Part shown: piece after piece, positions 25,420-33,766 of the stretch
Layout: each line of letters opens with the position of its first letter
Position numbering within the stretch: the first letter of the stretch is position 1
NCBI RefSeq assembly: GCF_018309085.1
Contig: NZ_CP070502.1
Coordinates: 558,001-622,000 of the forward strand
From: Sporosarcina sp. Marseille-Q4063
Lineage (GTDB): Bacteria; Bacillota; Bacilli; Bacillales_A; Planococcaceae
Reading direction: 5' to 3'
Length of the DNA stretch: 64,000 nucleotides
The notes under the pieces: model-generated
What the model was told of the DNA's origin: nothing
Databases searched by the model: none
Seen by the model: only the letters and a program-made list of their open reading frames with translations
Made by a program: the position numbers and the translations under genes

Positions 25420-26085
25420 TTATGATTTGGCGTCTTTATAGTTCTTTGGTTCAAACTTAACGTCTTTAAATAGCTTCTGATATTCTGCTTGTTTTGTTTT
25501 TATTTCAAAATCTAACCTCTCCGGAAATGAATTTTCTTGTTTTATAGCCTTACTTATTTTCCTTTTGTAAATCCAATATCTAATCCAGAACTTACTCATT
25601 TTACTAGGCAATTTATCAAAACTCTGTAAATGTTGATTCGTCTTTCCGGCAACTAACATTCCAGGAGACACTATATAAATATTATTCATAGCATCCTGAT
25701 ATAAAATTTCTACTTTTTCCTTACGAGAGTCTTGATTAGTTTTTTCGATGTGTTCTTCTTTTAGTGTTAACCTCATTATTCTATGTTCGCTTGGTTTTAA
25801 CCCCACAATAGGTTTTGATAAGAAGTACTGTTTTTTCCACTTGGATTTCCTTGACGGAATTGATAAAAGGATAAAGGCTTTAACAACATAACCTTTACCA
25901 ACATTTTTTAATTCTGCTTCCCAAGAAAAAGGATAATATTCATAAATGTTAATGCTGGTCCTAATTCTACTGACAATAACTTGTGACGAGTATTCCATTA
26001 ATAAAGCTCTACTTGCATATACAGCCGTCCCCACAGCAATTGTTAAGAGCAATATATTTATAACTACTGATATCCACTCAGTCAT
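25420..26085 (-). CDS. Uncharacterised membrane-anchored protein
   Basis: The 221-residue product has one hydrophobic segment near its start (residues about 5-24, VVINILLLTIAVGTAVYA) and a basic, soluble remainder. The middle (YYPFSWEAELKNVGKGYVVKAFILL) resembles a beta-sandwich seen in small bacterial membrane-anchored proteins. No known family or catalytic motif is visible. GGGGTGG precedes the ATG by four bases. An AAAGACGCC/GGTGTCTTT hairpin overlapping and following its stop (about 25408-25436) probably ends its transcript. Function unknown. Confidence 0.62.
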   Translation of the reverse strand: MTEWISVVINILLLTIAVGTAVYASRALLMEYSSQVIVSRIRTSINIYEYYPFSWEAELKNVGKGYVVKAFILLSIPSRKSKWKKQYFLSKPIVGLKPSEHRIMRLTLKEEHIEKTNQDSRKEKVEILYQDAMNNIYIVSPGMLVAGKTNQHLQSFDKLPSKMSKFWIRYWIYKRKISKAIKQENSFPERLDFEIKTKQAEYQKLFKDVKFEPKNYKDAKS

Positions 26086-26593
26086 TTAACCACCCCAAAC
26101 GCAATTATAAACTAAAGTGTATCATCTGAGGTGATTATTTGGGGACATCGTTAGAAATAGATAGTGGAACACCTTTCAATTTCGATAGATATTTTTTTAA
26201 CTGGTTGCGTAGCTAAAAATGGAACTTTCGAATTCTTCACCGTAGTTGTAAATAGCACCGATAACAAGATATACAATTTCATGGAGCACAGCACTAAGAA
26301 AACGTATCCAGCCAAAGATCTCCGAAAAATTACTGGTTTCACCGAAAAACGATTTATTTAATAAATTGCATAAATTGAAAGAGCAATCAGAGAACAGCAT
26401 ATAGTGACTTATCAATATTTAGCGTCAATGAAATGATGAACCAATGAACTGATATATCCCTTCTGAACGCATGAGAACTCTTCTGAAAGATTGGTCCGAA
26501 TATAAAATATAAGTTGAGCGTGCCCAGAAATGGTACGTTTTTTTAGTTGTCAGCCAATTTTAGTTTGATACAATCAATAAGAGGTGAAATAAG
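26086..26593. other. Gap with no supported gene
   Basis: A 65-codon plus-strand frame at 26164-26361 begins with GTG, lacks a ribosome site and resembles no family. The rest is AT-rich without recognisable features apart from the ribosome site (GAGGTG) of the next gene. Confidence 0.4.
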
Positions 26594-27148
26594 GTGAAAA
26601 ATAAAAAAACAGTGCTAATAGCATCGGGGATTATTGCACTGGTACTTATAACAATAAGTATAGGATATTTCAATGAAACGAAGAAAGACAATGTAACAAT
26701 TAAAGAAAAAAGCAAAATTACTAATCATGGAGCTCCAGCTGTACCAGTAATTGAAATTGAAGAAAAAAGAAAAGAACCAATAGAGATTGAATTCATATCT
26801 CTTATGGAAGAGTATCAAGTTCGAAATGCAATTCATGGAATGTCTCATCAAAAAGTCCGTGCAGCTGACAAATGGGGTTTCCTTCCCATGACTCAAGAGC
26901 GAGTAGAACGTTTAATTGAAGTTGTTGAAATGAACAAATCGAGCTACGATAATGATGAATTGTATTTAGATATTCTCAATCGCTGGGCAAACAACGATTT
27001 CTCTCGAGCGGACAAAGACCACAATGCAATATGGACGCTTCAAGGAGGGAATGTTGGACGAGCTACAGGGGTTTTAACTTTTGAAGAAGAAAAAGAGTTT
27101 ATAAAAAAGTATTTTAATATTGAAGTAATTGATGTAACGTCAGATTAA
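26594..27148 (+). CDS. DUF6241-like membrane-anchored protein
   Basis: The 184-residue product has an N-terminal membrane segment (residues about 7-25), a charged linker and a C-terminal domain with HGMSHQKVRAADKWGFLPMT, RWANNDFSRADKDHNAIW and LQGGNVGRATGV. The same domain recurs in the minus-strand gene ending at 56026 (HQMTHQKIQANEKWG, RWKDGNFNRVDKDHNAIWKL). I believe this is DUF6241, of unknown function, common in Bacillales. The start is GTG after GAGGTG. The domain should face outside the membrane. Confidence 0.75.
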   Translation: MKNKKTVLIASGIIALVLITISIGYFNETKKDNVTIKEKSKITNHGAPAVPVIEIEEKRKEPIEIEFISLMEEYQVRNAIHGMSHQKVRAADKWGFLPMTQERVERLIEVVEMNKSSYDNDELYLDILNRWANNDFSRADKDHNAIWTLQGGNVGRATGVLTFEEEKEFIKKYFNIEVIDVTSD

Positions 27149-27238
27149 TTGACGTTACTTTTATATTTGTTTATTAGTTCCCATCGTGCTTTATATGTAT
27201 TAAGATTGAATTAACAGATAAACAGGAGATGTTGAACT

Positions 27239-27475
27239 ATGAAATTTGTATTCGATATAAATCAAGACAAAGCTTTGAGAGTGATAGATGAGATTGCTTT
27301 TAACGAGGTGACAGGAGAATACTCCATTTATGATAATACAACTGATTTGGTTCCCATCATGAAAAGCAGTTATCATGTGATTGTTGAAAACATTTCTAAT
27401 TGGTATGGATCTAGCGTGAGTGAACCAAAGTGGATTGAAGAAATTAATGTGGAGTTATTGAAGTATGGAATCTGA
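27239..27475 (+). CDS. Unrecognised 78-aa protein
   Basis: A small acidic soluble protein with CAGGAGATG nine bases before its ATG. The middle (NEVTGEYSIYDNTTDLVPIM) and aromatic NWYGSSV stretch are not from a family I know. It follows the DUF6241-like gene by 90 bases and precedes another small gene by 50 bases, so they may share a transcript. No signal peptide or membrane segment is seen. Confidence 0.55.
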   Translation: MKFVFDINQDKALRVIDEIAFNEVTGEYSIYDNTTDLVPIMKSSYHVIVENISNWYGSSVSEPKWIEEINVELLKYGI

Positions 27476-27525
27476 CGGACGTAAAAGTTCGTTGATTGAA
27501 ATCTCAAGGAGGAATACAAATAGGA

Positions 27526-27717
27526 ATGAAATTAATTTATAAAAAGAGTTTAATGGTTGAACTCGTGAAGCTTGGTCATGATTTGGAATACACTGCTAGG
27601 AATCGCAACAATCCACAATATCAAGTGTATTTCTCCCCACATTCAAAAGCTTTTGACCAAGACATTGCCATGCTTACTGGGAATGAATATATTGATGATG
27701 AACGAGCTGTAGAATGA
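27526..27717 (+). CDS. Small protein resembling DUF5659
   Basis: The 63-residue product MKLIYKKSLMVELVKLGHDL, then ARNRNNPQYQVYFSP, FDQDIAML resembles the DUF5659 pattern: a short beta strand, a helix ending in a lysine or leucine-glycine-histidine turn, and a hydrophobic strand after a P-N-R element. Such proteins are often found in mobile regions and have no known function. AAGGAGG lies 12-13 bases upstream, which is long; a TTG at 27496 is the alternative start. Confidence 0.5.
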   Translation: MKLIYKKSLMVELVKLGHDLEYTARNRNNPQYQVYFSPHSKAFDQDIAMLTGNEYIDDERAVE

Positions 27718-27857
27718 AACACAAGATCATGGACATCGCTAAAATGGTTGGTTTGTGACTTAGCGTGTTCTTAATGAGAAAATAGCCCCTTAAAATTAAA
27801 AAAAGGACTCAAAATTAAATTTTCGAATTTTAAAGTCGTCTATTTTTGGTATTGCTA

Positions 27858-28466
27858 TCAAGATTCCTTAAAAACCGAACGTTTTTCTGTGCCCTCTGAT
27901 ATTCGCTGAGTTATTTTGGGACGTTTTCCTTCTTGCAAATCGTTAATGGTTAAGTCAAAATCCATCTGAAGATGAGGATAATCTTTGAAGCCGCGCCAGT
28001 CTCCTCCCCATTGAAAGCCCAACTCCTTTGCAATTTCTGCAACCTCAAACCAGTCTGATTGACCATTTCTGTTTCCATCATATTCAATATCCCAAATCAC
28101 ATTACCATTCTCAAGCTGGAGAGCAAAATCGACTGCAAGGCCAAAGTTGTGAAAAGATTCGCCTCCCACCGCATGAGTAACTACTTTTCCTGAAGTTCTT
28201 CTTCCCTTATCATAAAGCTTGTCTTGCTCCTCATAAGAACGGTAATCATCCGTAATCAGGATTTTAATCTTTTGTTCTGCTGTTTTTTCTATTAAAATCC
28301 CTACTTTCTCAGCTACAATGGGGTGTAGTTCAGTTGGTAGAGTCTCTACATTTACTTCGTATTCCACCTGCTCCGATGATCCAGGATTTCCCTTCATGAA
28401 TAAGAAAGATTGATAGGCGACAAATGCACAGAGGAATAACAGCAATATTTTTAGTAGCTTCTTCAC
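27858..28466 (-). CDS. cwlK: M15-family peptidoglycan peptidase, CwlK-like
   Basis: A 202-residue exported protein with an N-terminal membrane segment (residues about 4-22) and an M15 peptidase domain. DDYRSYEEQDKLYDKGR, the zinc site SFHNFGLAVDF and the second zinc motif DYPHLQM are intact. B. subtilis CwlK (YcdD) cuts between L-Ala and D-Glu in peptidoglycan, and this protein fits in length and motif order. The single membrane segment should leave the domain outside. D-Ala-D-Ala carboxypeptidase of the same family is the alternative. Confidence 0.85.
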   Translation of the reverse strand: MKKLLKILLLFLCAFVAYQSFLFMKGNPGSSEQVEYEVNVETLPTELHPIVAEKVGILIEKTAEQKIKILITDDYRSYEEQDKLYDKGRRTSGKVVTHAVGGESFHNFGLAVDFALQLENGNVIWDIEYDGNRNGQSDWFEVAEIAKELGFQWGGDWRGFKDYPHLQMDFDLTINDLQEGKRPKITQRISEGTEKRSVFKES

Positions 28467-28841
28467 AAGTTGTTATCCACTCCTTCTTAATGATTAATGA
28501 TTTCCGACAAAATCTATGTTTAATTTAACATGAATAGGACAAAAACTGCACGAATTTAGTTTCAAAAAGGCAAACAACCATACTAGTAAAAATACGGCTA
28601 TGTCGTTTCAATGTCAAAATCAATTTTGGTGTGTAAGTTTCGGATACCGCCCCTATCTCAATATAAAAATGAGATAGATTGCTCTATCTCGCTAAATAAA
28701 AGAATTATTTTACTTTAATCCTCTTTAAATATTCAAATTACAATATATTAAACACTTAAACAAGTGTTCTACCGTTACTAATTTTAAAATAGCCTTTTGC
28801 CATTGGTCTATTCTTGATAATTTCGAAGATATATCTTCCTT

Positions 28842-28991
28842 TTATTTATCTGTTTGTTTTTGCTTCCTCTTCAAATACTCCGCACGTATTTTTTCAAGTT
28901 GCTGCTTTTTATCAAATTTGGTAGGCTTGTTTTTTTCATGATACTTTGTCACAGCTACCTTACCTTTGTTATCCAATTGATATTTCCCCAC
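28842..28991 (-). CDS. Small basic protein (49 aa)
   Basis: A short gene opening with GTG after TAGGTG (six bases). The product (MGKYQLDNKGKVAVTKYHEK, NKPTKFDKKQQLEKIRAEYL) is strongly basic, helical toward its end and has 15 or so lysines. A GTG at 29000 in the same frame is a less likely start. I do not recognise a family; such basic peptides may bind nucleic acid, but that is only a possibility. It is well separated from other genes. Confidence 0.6.
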   Translation of the reverse strand: MGKYQLDNKGKVAVTKYHEKNKPTKFDKKQQLEKIRAEYLKRKQKQTDK

Positions 28992-29172
28992 TTTGTTCAC
29001 CTACTTTTCTTGTCTTTAAAGAGAATCTATTCAACAAATATTTTACTGAAGTAAACCTTATTAGTACTGCTAACCTTGCAACTAAAGAAACTTAATCAGG
29101 ATTCCTCTTTGGCATGTTTCCCTCCGGATGGGACATCAGCTGTTTTTAAATAATAGTTATTTTAAAAACAGA

Positions 29173-29204
29173 AAAGCCTTGTAAACATTACGTCTACAGG
29201 CTTT
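29173..29204 (-). terminator. Terminator of the first tRNA-Arg gene
   Basis: AAAGCCTGTA and TACAAGGCTTTT on the minus strand pair with one bulge and are followed by a T-rich run, just after the tRNA 3' end. Confidence 0.7.
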
Positions 29205-29212
29205 ACATGATA

Positions 29213-29286
29213 CGTCCCAGGAGGGATTCGAACCCCCGACCCACAGCTTAGAAGGCTGTTGCTCTATCCAACTGAGCTACTGAGAC
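29213..29286 (-). tRNA. tRNA-Arg (anticodon UCU)
   Basis: A full cloverleaf of 74 bases: acceptor GTCTCAG/CTGGGAC, D-arm GCTC-GAGC, anticodon stem ACAGC/GCTGT with loop CTTCTAA (anticodon TCT) and T-arm with GTTCGAATC. The discriminator base is G and CCA is not encoded. It is the twin of the copy 312 bases away, differing by one base in the D-arm region. Confidence 0.95.
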
Positions 29287-29448
29287 AAGTACTTGATTTG
29301 GTCAAATAATGTTAATGGACCAAAATCTGACTACAAATTATGATAACACATTCATTAAGTTCTTTGAAGCTTTTAATAAATTTATATCAATTTACAATAT
29401 TCTCAACAATATTGTAATAAAAATATAGCATTTTTAATCGTTAAAACA

Positions 29449-29490
29449 AAAAGCGCTTGAACATTGTATAACCAATGTCCAAGCGCTTTT
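29449..29490 (-). terminator. Terminator of the second tRNA-Arg gene
   Basis: AAAAGCGCTTG and CAAGCGCTTTT, with an inner ACATTG/CAATGT pairing, form a long stem with T runs on both sides. Confidence 0.8.
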
Positions 29491-29524
29491 CTAACCAGCT
29501 AATATTTCTCATTTTAAACCTATA

Positions 29525-29598
29525 CGTCCCAGGAGGGATTCGAACCCCCGACCCACAGCTTAGAAGGCTGTTGCTCTATCCAGCTGAGCTACTGAGAC
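29525..29598 (-). tRNA. tRNA-Arg (anticodon UCU), second copy
   Basis: Same 74-base cloverleaf as the copy at 29213, with the same TCT anticodon loop. The only seen difference is in the D-arm region (CAGCTGAGC here against CAACTGAGC). No CCA is encoded. It precedes the first copy in the direction of transcription, each with its own terminator. Confidence 0.95.
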
Positions 29599-29673
29599 AT
29601 GTCTTAGCAACATTTGGTATTGTTGCGACAAGTTCTATTATAGGCAGGACAAAATGGAAAGTCAACACTAATT

Positions 29674-30168
29674 TTAAACATTTTTTATTTCGATTGATTC
29701 AACCACTGTATGATCCATGTTTTTAAAGGTGACAATTGGGGTTTCATCCCACTCTAAAACCGCGTATGTAGCGGGATTACCGCCTCTTGGCAACATCGTG
29801 CTGCCCGGATTAATAAATAATATTCCATCTTTCATTTCTGCGCCGTATAAATGAGAATGGCCAAATAATACTATATCGGCATCTTTTTCCTTTGCGCGGT
29901 AATACAATTCCATCAATGAACTTTTCACATTATGTTCATGGCCGTGAACCGCAAGAATCTTTTTTCCTTTAATTGTAGTCACGACTTCACCAGGATATTT
30001 CGAATCTACATCGCAATTTCCGCCAACTCGAAACATCGAAACCAATGTTTCATCGTCGTAAGACAACTCGCTATCCCCGCAGTGGAAATATGCCTCTGCC
30101 GGCAATGAAGAAACGGCTTTTACCGTTTCTTTGTCTCCATGATTATCACTCATAACTATTATTTTCAT
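29674..30168 (-). CDS. ysnB: YfcE/MJ0936-type metallophosphoesterase
   Basis: A 164-residue calcineurin-like phosphoesterase with the metal motifs in order: MSDNHGD near residue 6, HCGDSE, GNCD, HGHEH and FGHSHLYG. Family members hydrolyse phosphodiesters in vitro and need manganese; the in vivo substrate is unknown. Its order after rph and the XTP pyrophosphatase gene matches B. subtilis ysnB. The start codon directly follows the stop of the upstream gene (one base apart), so they are translationally linked. Confidence 0.92.
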   Translation of the reverse strand: MKIIVMSDNHGDKETVKAVSSLPAEAYFHCGDSELSYDDETLVSMFRVGGNCDVDSKYPGEVVTTIKGKKILAVHGHEHNVKSSLMELYYRAKEKDADIVLFGHSHLYGAEMKDGILFINPGSTMLPRGGNPATYAVLEWDETPIVTFKNMDHTVVESIEIKNV

Positions 30169-30777
30169 TTATAAACCAACTTTCTGTATTAATTGTGGCA
30201 ATTTCTCGCGAAGTTTTGCAAGCGCATCTCCTCGGTGTGAAATCAACCCTTTTTCTTCCGGCGATAATTCTGCCATAGAACGTTTTTTACTTGGCACATA
30301 AAAAATTGGATCATAACCGAATCCATTAGTCCCTTGTCGTTCATTTAAAATTGAGCCTTCGCAACTTCCGGAAAATGTTTCGGTTTCAATACCTGGTCCG
30401 GCGATTGCAAGTACGCAACGGAATCTTGCAGTGCGTTCAGCCTCATTCACGCCAGCGAGCTCGCCTAATGCTTTATCAATGTTTTTGTCGTCTGTGCTAC
30501 CAGGTCCAGCATAGCGCGCTGAATAGACGCCAGGAGCCCCTCCGAGCGCATCGATTTCAAGCCCGCTGTCATCTGCTATTACAGTTTTACCGAGAAGTTT
30601 AGAAACTTCTTCCGCTTTTAATATCGCATTTTCTTCAAAGGTCTTACCGGTTTCTTCAACATCTATTTTTTGTTCAATATCATTTAATGTTAATACCTTT
30701 ATTCCAAGCGGGGTAAACAATGCTTCAAAGTCTTTCCCTTTTCCGGCATTGTTCGTCGCGATAATTACTTCTTTCAT
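30169..30777 (-). CDS. rdgB: XTP/dITP pyrophosphatase (RdgB/HAM1 family)
   Basis: A 202-residue Ham1-fold protein with [15 protein letters not shown] at the start, the [21 protein letters not shown] active site, and [12 protein letters not shown] and SHRGDAL near the end. The enzyme removes non-standard purine nucleoside triphosphates (XTP, dITP) from the pool. It overlaps the end of rph by four bases (ATGA type) and adjoins the phosphoesterase gene, giving a tight rph-rdgB-ysnB operon. In B. subtilis the gene is called ysnA. Confidence 0.95.
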   Translation of the reverse strand: MKEVIIATNNAGKGKDFEALFTPLGIKVLTLNDIEQKIDVEETGKTFEENAILKAEEVSKLLGKTVIADDSGLEIDALGGAPGVYSARYAGPGSTDDKNIDKALGELAGVNEAERTARFRCVLAIAGPGIETETFSGSCEGSILNERQGTNGFGYDPIFYVPSKKRSMAELSPEEKGLISHRGDALAKLREKLPQLIQKVGL

Positions 30778-31535
30778 AAAGTTTCACCTTCCCCTTTGCC
30801 AACCAACTCTGCAATTGTTCCGAGTGCGTCTTTCTGATAACCGATCAGTTCTGCAATCCCTTTTTCCGCGAGTGACACAAGACCATTCATCTCATCTTTT
30901 GTAAATGTCGCTTCCTCGCCTGTTCCCTGCAATTCCACAAAAGCCCCAGCACCTGTCATGACGACGTTCATATCGACAGCGGCAGAAGAGTCTTCAACGT
31001 AATCTAAGTCTAGAATAAGCTCGTCCTCCATTGACTTCCCGACACTCGTCGCTGCTAAATACTGGGTAATCGGAAACTTGCTCAATTCTTTTTCTTCATG
31101 AAGTTTAGCTGCTGCAATCGTCATCGCCACAAAAGCGCCTGTAATTGAAGCAGTTCTTGTCCCGCCGTCAGCTTGAATGACATCGCAGTCAATCCAAATT
31201 GTACGTTCGCCGATTGCATCGAGATCAATCACAGTTCGCATGGCTCGTCCAATCAACCTTTGGATTTCCATTGTTCTACCGCCTAGCTTGCCACGTGTAG
31301 CCTCACGTTGCGTTCGCTGCCCTGTAGCACGCGGCAACATGGAATACTCTGCTGTGACCCATCCTTTCCCGCTTCCGCGTAGGAAGTGCGGCACGCGGTT
31401 TTCTATCGTAGCCGTACAAATCACCTTTGTGTTTCCAACAGTGATAAGCACCGAACCTTCTGGATGAATTAAGTAATCTGTTTCGATTGTTACCGGTCTT
31501 AGTTCCTCAGCATTTCTTCCATCATGTCTTGTCAT
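30774..31535 (-). CDS. rph: Ribonuclease PH
   Basis: The 253-residue protein matches RNase PH throughout: [13 protein letters not shown] at the start, the [16 protein letters not shown] segment, the phosphate-site arginines in [10 protein letters not shown] and [19 protein letters not shown]. It trims tRNA 3' ends by phosphorolysis. GGAGG lies ahead of the ATG. It is separated from racE by a strong terminator, so it likely has its own promoter, and it heads the operon with rdgB and ysnB. Confidence 0.96.
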   Translation of the reverse strand: MTRHDGRNAEELRPVTIETDYLIHPEGSVLITVGNTKVICTATIENRVPHFLRGSGKGWVTAEYSMLPRATGQRTQREATRGKLGGRTMEIQRLIGRAMRTVIDLDAIGERTIWIDCDVIQADGGTRTASITGAFVAMTIAAAKLHEEKELSKFPITQYLAATSVGKSMEDELILDLDYVEDSSAAVDMNVVMTGAGAFVELQGTGEEATFTKDEMNGLVSLAEKGIAELIGYQKDALGTIAELVGKGEGETL

Positions 31536-31593
31536 TAAATAGCCTCCATTATTTAAATAATCTTATCTTTACCATAACCTAATTCATCAATGC

Positions 31594-31631
31594 AAAAACC
31601 CGGACATCCAAAAATGGACATCCCGGGTTTT
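31594..31631 (-). terminator. racE terminator
   Basis: AAAACCCGG and CCGGGTTTT arms with an inner TCCA/TGGA pairing, followed on the minus strand by T residues. It overlaps the racE stop codon by two bases. Confidence 0.8.
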
Positions 31632-32424
31632 ATAAGGTTAAATGTCGTACATCAGGATTTTCTATGAATAGCCAATCACGAACAATATCATGAAAAGCCG
31701 TTCGTAAACCCGTCGTATAAAATATTGGTTCAACAGATTGGTTTGTTTCATTTAAAATATTTCTTTCAATTAATTCTCGTTCTATATCATGCACGGTTTC
31801 AACCGCCGAAGAAATAACTTTAACTTTCGCTGGAAGACTCTTTTTAATATGGTCTTCAAGGAGTGGATAATGCGTACAACCTAAAATGGCTGCATCAAAA
31901 TCTTTTCCAGCTAAATTACTCAGTGTTCGGTCGACAATGGTACTTGCATGGTCAGATTTATATTGACCACTTTCGACAAGAGGAACAAACTCCGGACATG
32001 CAAGTGGGAAAACCGTTGCAGATGGGGATTGGCGTGCAATTTCCATACTATAAGCACCGCTCTTAATCGTTCCCAGCGTTCCAAGAACGGCAATTTTCCC
32101 TGTTGTTGAAGCTGTCACTGCAGCACGAGCGCCTGGAACAATTACACCGACAACCGGAAAATTGAATAATTCACGGATGTCATCCAGTGCGACCGCTGTT
32201 GCTGTATTGCAAGCAATAACGAGCATTTTAATACCCATTTTTGAAAGTGCAGACGCCATTTCAATCGTAAACTGCCGGACTTCTTCAGCAGGTCGCGGCC
32301 CATAAGGACAACGTTTATCATCTCCAATGTAGATGATTGATTCATTAGGCAATCTGCTTCGTAATTCTTTGACGACGGTAAGTCCGCCGACACCCGAATC
32401 GATAATTCCGATTGGTCCTTCCAC
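31630..32424 (-). CDS. racE: Glutamate racemase
   Basis: A 264-residue glutamate racemase with GIIDSGVGGLTVVKEL at the start, GDDKRCPYGPR, and the two catalytic cysteines in ACNTATAVAL (near residue 74) and GCTHYPLL (near 185). It makes D-glutamate for peptidoglycan. The start is GTG with GAGGG six bases upstream. The gene lies 15 bases after the MarR-type gene, as in B. subtilis, and probably forms an operon with it and gerE. Confidence 0.96.
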   Translation of the reverse strand: MEGPIGIIDSGVGGLTVVKELRSRLPNESIIYIGDDKRCPYGPRPAEEVRQFTIEMASALSKMGIKMLVIACNTATAVALDDIRELFNFPVVGVIVPGARAAVTASTTGKIAVLGTLGTIKSGAYSMEIARQSPSATVFPLACPEFVPLVESGQYKSDHASTIVDRTLSNLAGKDFDAAILGCTHYPLLEDHIKKSLPAKVKVISSAVETVHDIERELIERNILNETNQSVEPIFYTTGLRTAFHDIVRDWLFIENPDVRHLTL

Positions 32425-32439
32425 TTTAATCCCTCAATC

Positions 32440-32892
32440 CTACTTCATCTCTTTGTGCAGTTTTGTTAACAGGTTAGAGAATTGTTTAACTTCATCTTCT
32501 TCAAAATTGGACAACACCGAATTTAAATAATCACATCTCTTATCAATAACTTCCTCAATAACACGTTTTCCTTCATCTAAAAGATGTATTCTGACAACGC
32601 GGCGATCTTTTTCATCTCGCACTCGTTTCACAAGATTGTTTTTCTCCATGCGATCTACGAGGTCTGTCGTCGTGCTGAAGGCAAGATACATCTTATTCGA
32701 CAAGTCGCCTATTGTCATATCTCCGTGTTCGAAAAGCCATTGCAACGCAATAAATTGCGGAGGTGTAATCGTATAGTTTTTTAGTATTTTACGGCCGCTA
32801 TGTTTGATAATCGCAGCAATATATCTAAGTTCTTTTTCCATATGCGCTACTTCAATTACATCATGCTTCTTTGATGTCGTCCGTTCCGCCAA
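32440..32892 (-). CDS. ysmB: MarR-family regulator (YsmB-like)
   Basis: A winged-helix MarR protein with the recognition part MTIGDLSNKMYLAFSTTTDLVDRMEKNNLV and the wing DEKDRRVVRI. The TTG at 32892 is chosen because AGGGAG stands nine bases before it and the resulting 150 residues fit YsmB; the open frame continues 21 codons further upstream without a ribosome site. Its ligand and targets are unknown. The position between gerE and racE is the same as in B. subtilis. Confidence 0.85.
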   Translation of the reverse strand: MAERTTSKKHDVIEVAHMEKELRYIAAIIKHSGRKILKNYTITPPQFIALQWLFEHGDMTIGDLSNKMYLAFSTTTDLVDRMEKNNLVKRVRDEKDRRVVRIHLLDEGKRVIEEVIDKRCDYLNSVLSNFEEDEVKQFSNLLTKLHKEMK

Positions 32893-32961
32893 GTTAACCA
32901 ACTCCCTGATAACAATTACTACTTCTATTGTCGCCTTTTTCCCCCGGTATGGCAACTTATT

Positions 32962-33186
32962 TTAGCGCAAATGCAATTCTCCTAGCCTTAATAGCTCGAT
33001 AATCGCCTGCGCTCTACCCGAAACCCCAAGCTTCTGAATGGTGTTGGAAATGTGATTTCGAACAGTCTTTTCGCTAATACCGAGCCGTCCTGCGATATCT
33101 TTTGTCGTCAAGTCATTGATGAGCAAATTAAAGATTTCTCGCTCTCTGCCCGTTAGTAACGAGCGGTGTTTTGGTTCATCTGTCAA
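32962..33186 (-). CDS. gerE: GerE, late mother-cell sporulation regulator
   Basis: The 74-residue protein is a bare LuxR-type helix-turn-helix: LTGREREIFNLLINDLTTKD, LGISEKTVRNHISNTIQKLGV and a final helix. This is the exact length and make-up of GerE, the last regulator in the mother-cell line, which controls spore coat genes with sigma K. The start is TTG with AGGAGGGG ahead. Its presence is the best evidence in this window that the organism forms spores. Confidence 0.95.
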   Translation of the reverse strand: MTDEPKHRSLLTGREREIFNLLINDLTTKDIAGRLGISEKTVRNHISNTIQKLGVSGRAQAIIELLRLGELHLR

Positions 33187-33258
33187 GACGCGCCCCTCCT
33201 ATCCACTTTCACTTTAAAATATGTGAGGAAGGACAATGTCGTGACGGCTCTAACCCAA

Positions 33259-33702
33259 TCAACCGACAAAAAGCGACTTTTCTTTTTCAGACCACGGCGT
33301 TCCTTTTCCACTTTGGCGATTAATCTGGACTAAAGTTCCGCGTCCAGTAAATAAAATTTCATCATTCTCGTTTTTCGCCATGTAATGGAGATCAACAGAA
33401 GAATTTCTGATTGAATTCGGCTTTACAAAGATTCTAAGATTTTCATTATATGTAATCGGCTTTAAATAATCGCATTGGACATCGGCTACGACAGGAATCT
33501 TCTCGCCTTCTGGATTCAACCAATCACTCATCAGTCCAATATGTTTAAAATATTCAATTCGCGCAAACTCCATATACGAAATCGTCACAGAATTATTAAC
33601 AATTCCGTATAGATCAATATCTGAAAAACGAACTGTTAAAGACGCTGAAAATTTAAATTCCTCTGCCCAAGTATTATAATCCTCGATATAATTAGCTCTC
33701 AT
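33259..33702 (-). CDS. ysmA: Hotdog-fold acyl-CoA thioesterase (YsmA)
   Basis: A 147-residue 4-hydroxybenzoyl-CoA thioesterase-like protein: VRFSDIDLYGIVNNSVTISYMEFARIEYF contains the catalytic Asp region and long helix of the hotdog fold. The family cleaves acyl-CoA esters; the substrate is unknown. AAAGGGG lies eight bases before the ATG. It is followed upstream on the same strand by an IscB element, so its normal upstream context, next to sdhB, has been split by insertion. Confidence 0.88.
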   Translation of the reverse strand: MRANYIEDYNTWAEEFKFSASLTVRFSDIDLYGIVNNSVTISYMEFARIEYFKHIGLMSDWLNPEGEKIPVVADVQCDYLKPITYNENLRIFVKPNSIRNSSVDLHYMAKNENDEILFTGRGTLVQINRQSGKGTPWSEKEKSLFVG

Positions 33703-33732
33703 TCCAAAAACCCCTTTTCGTTCATCGTGTAT

Positions 33733-33766
33733 TTGGGCTTGCGAAGACTCGTGACTTCAGTCGTGA
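33733..33766 (-). mobile_element. Candidate right end hairpin of the IscB element
   Basis: Overlapping and following the iscB stop, CTC-AC-GACT, a GA turn and AGTC-AC-GAG form an imperfect hairpin of the sort found at the ends of IS200/IS605-group elements. The exact boundary cannot be fixed without an empty site. Confidence 0.45.

Noticed and set aside
26164..26361. 65-codon plus-strand frame
   Set aside because: GTG start without a ribosome site and no recognisable features; left as part of a gene-free gap.
22005..28466. Prophage
   Set aside because: No integrase, terminase, capsid or portal genes are seen; the short unknown genes alone are not evidence.
28854..29054. 66-codon hydrophobic plus-strand frame
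   Set aside because: It is the antisense of the Lys-rich 49-aa gene, whose AAA/AAG codons give Phe/Leu when read backwards; the minus-strand gene has the better start.
29475..29726. 83-codon plus-strand frame
   Set aside because: It is the antisense of a tRNA-Arg gene and part of ysnB.
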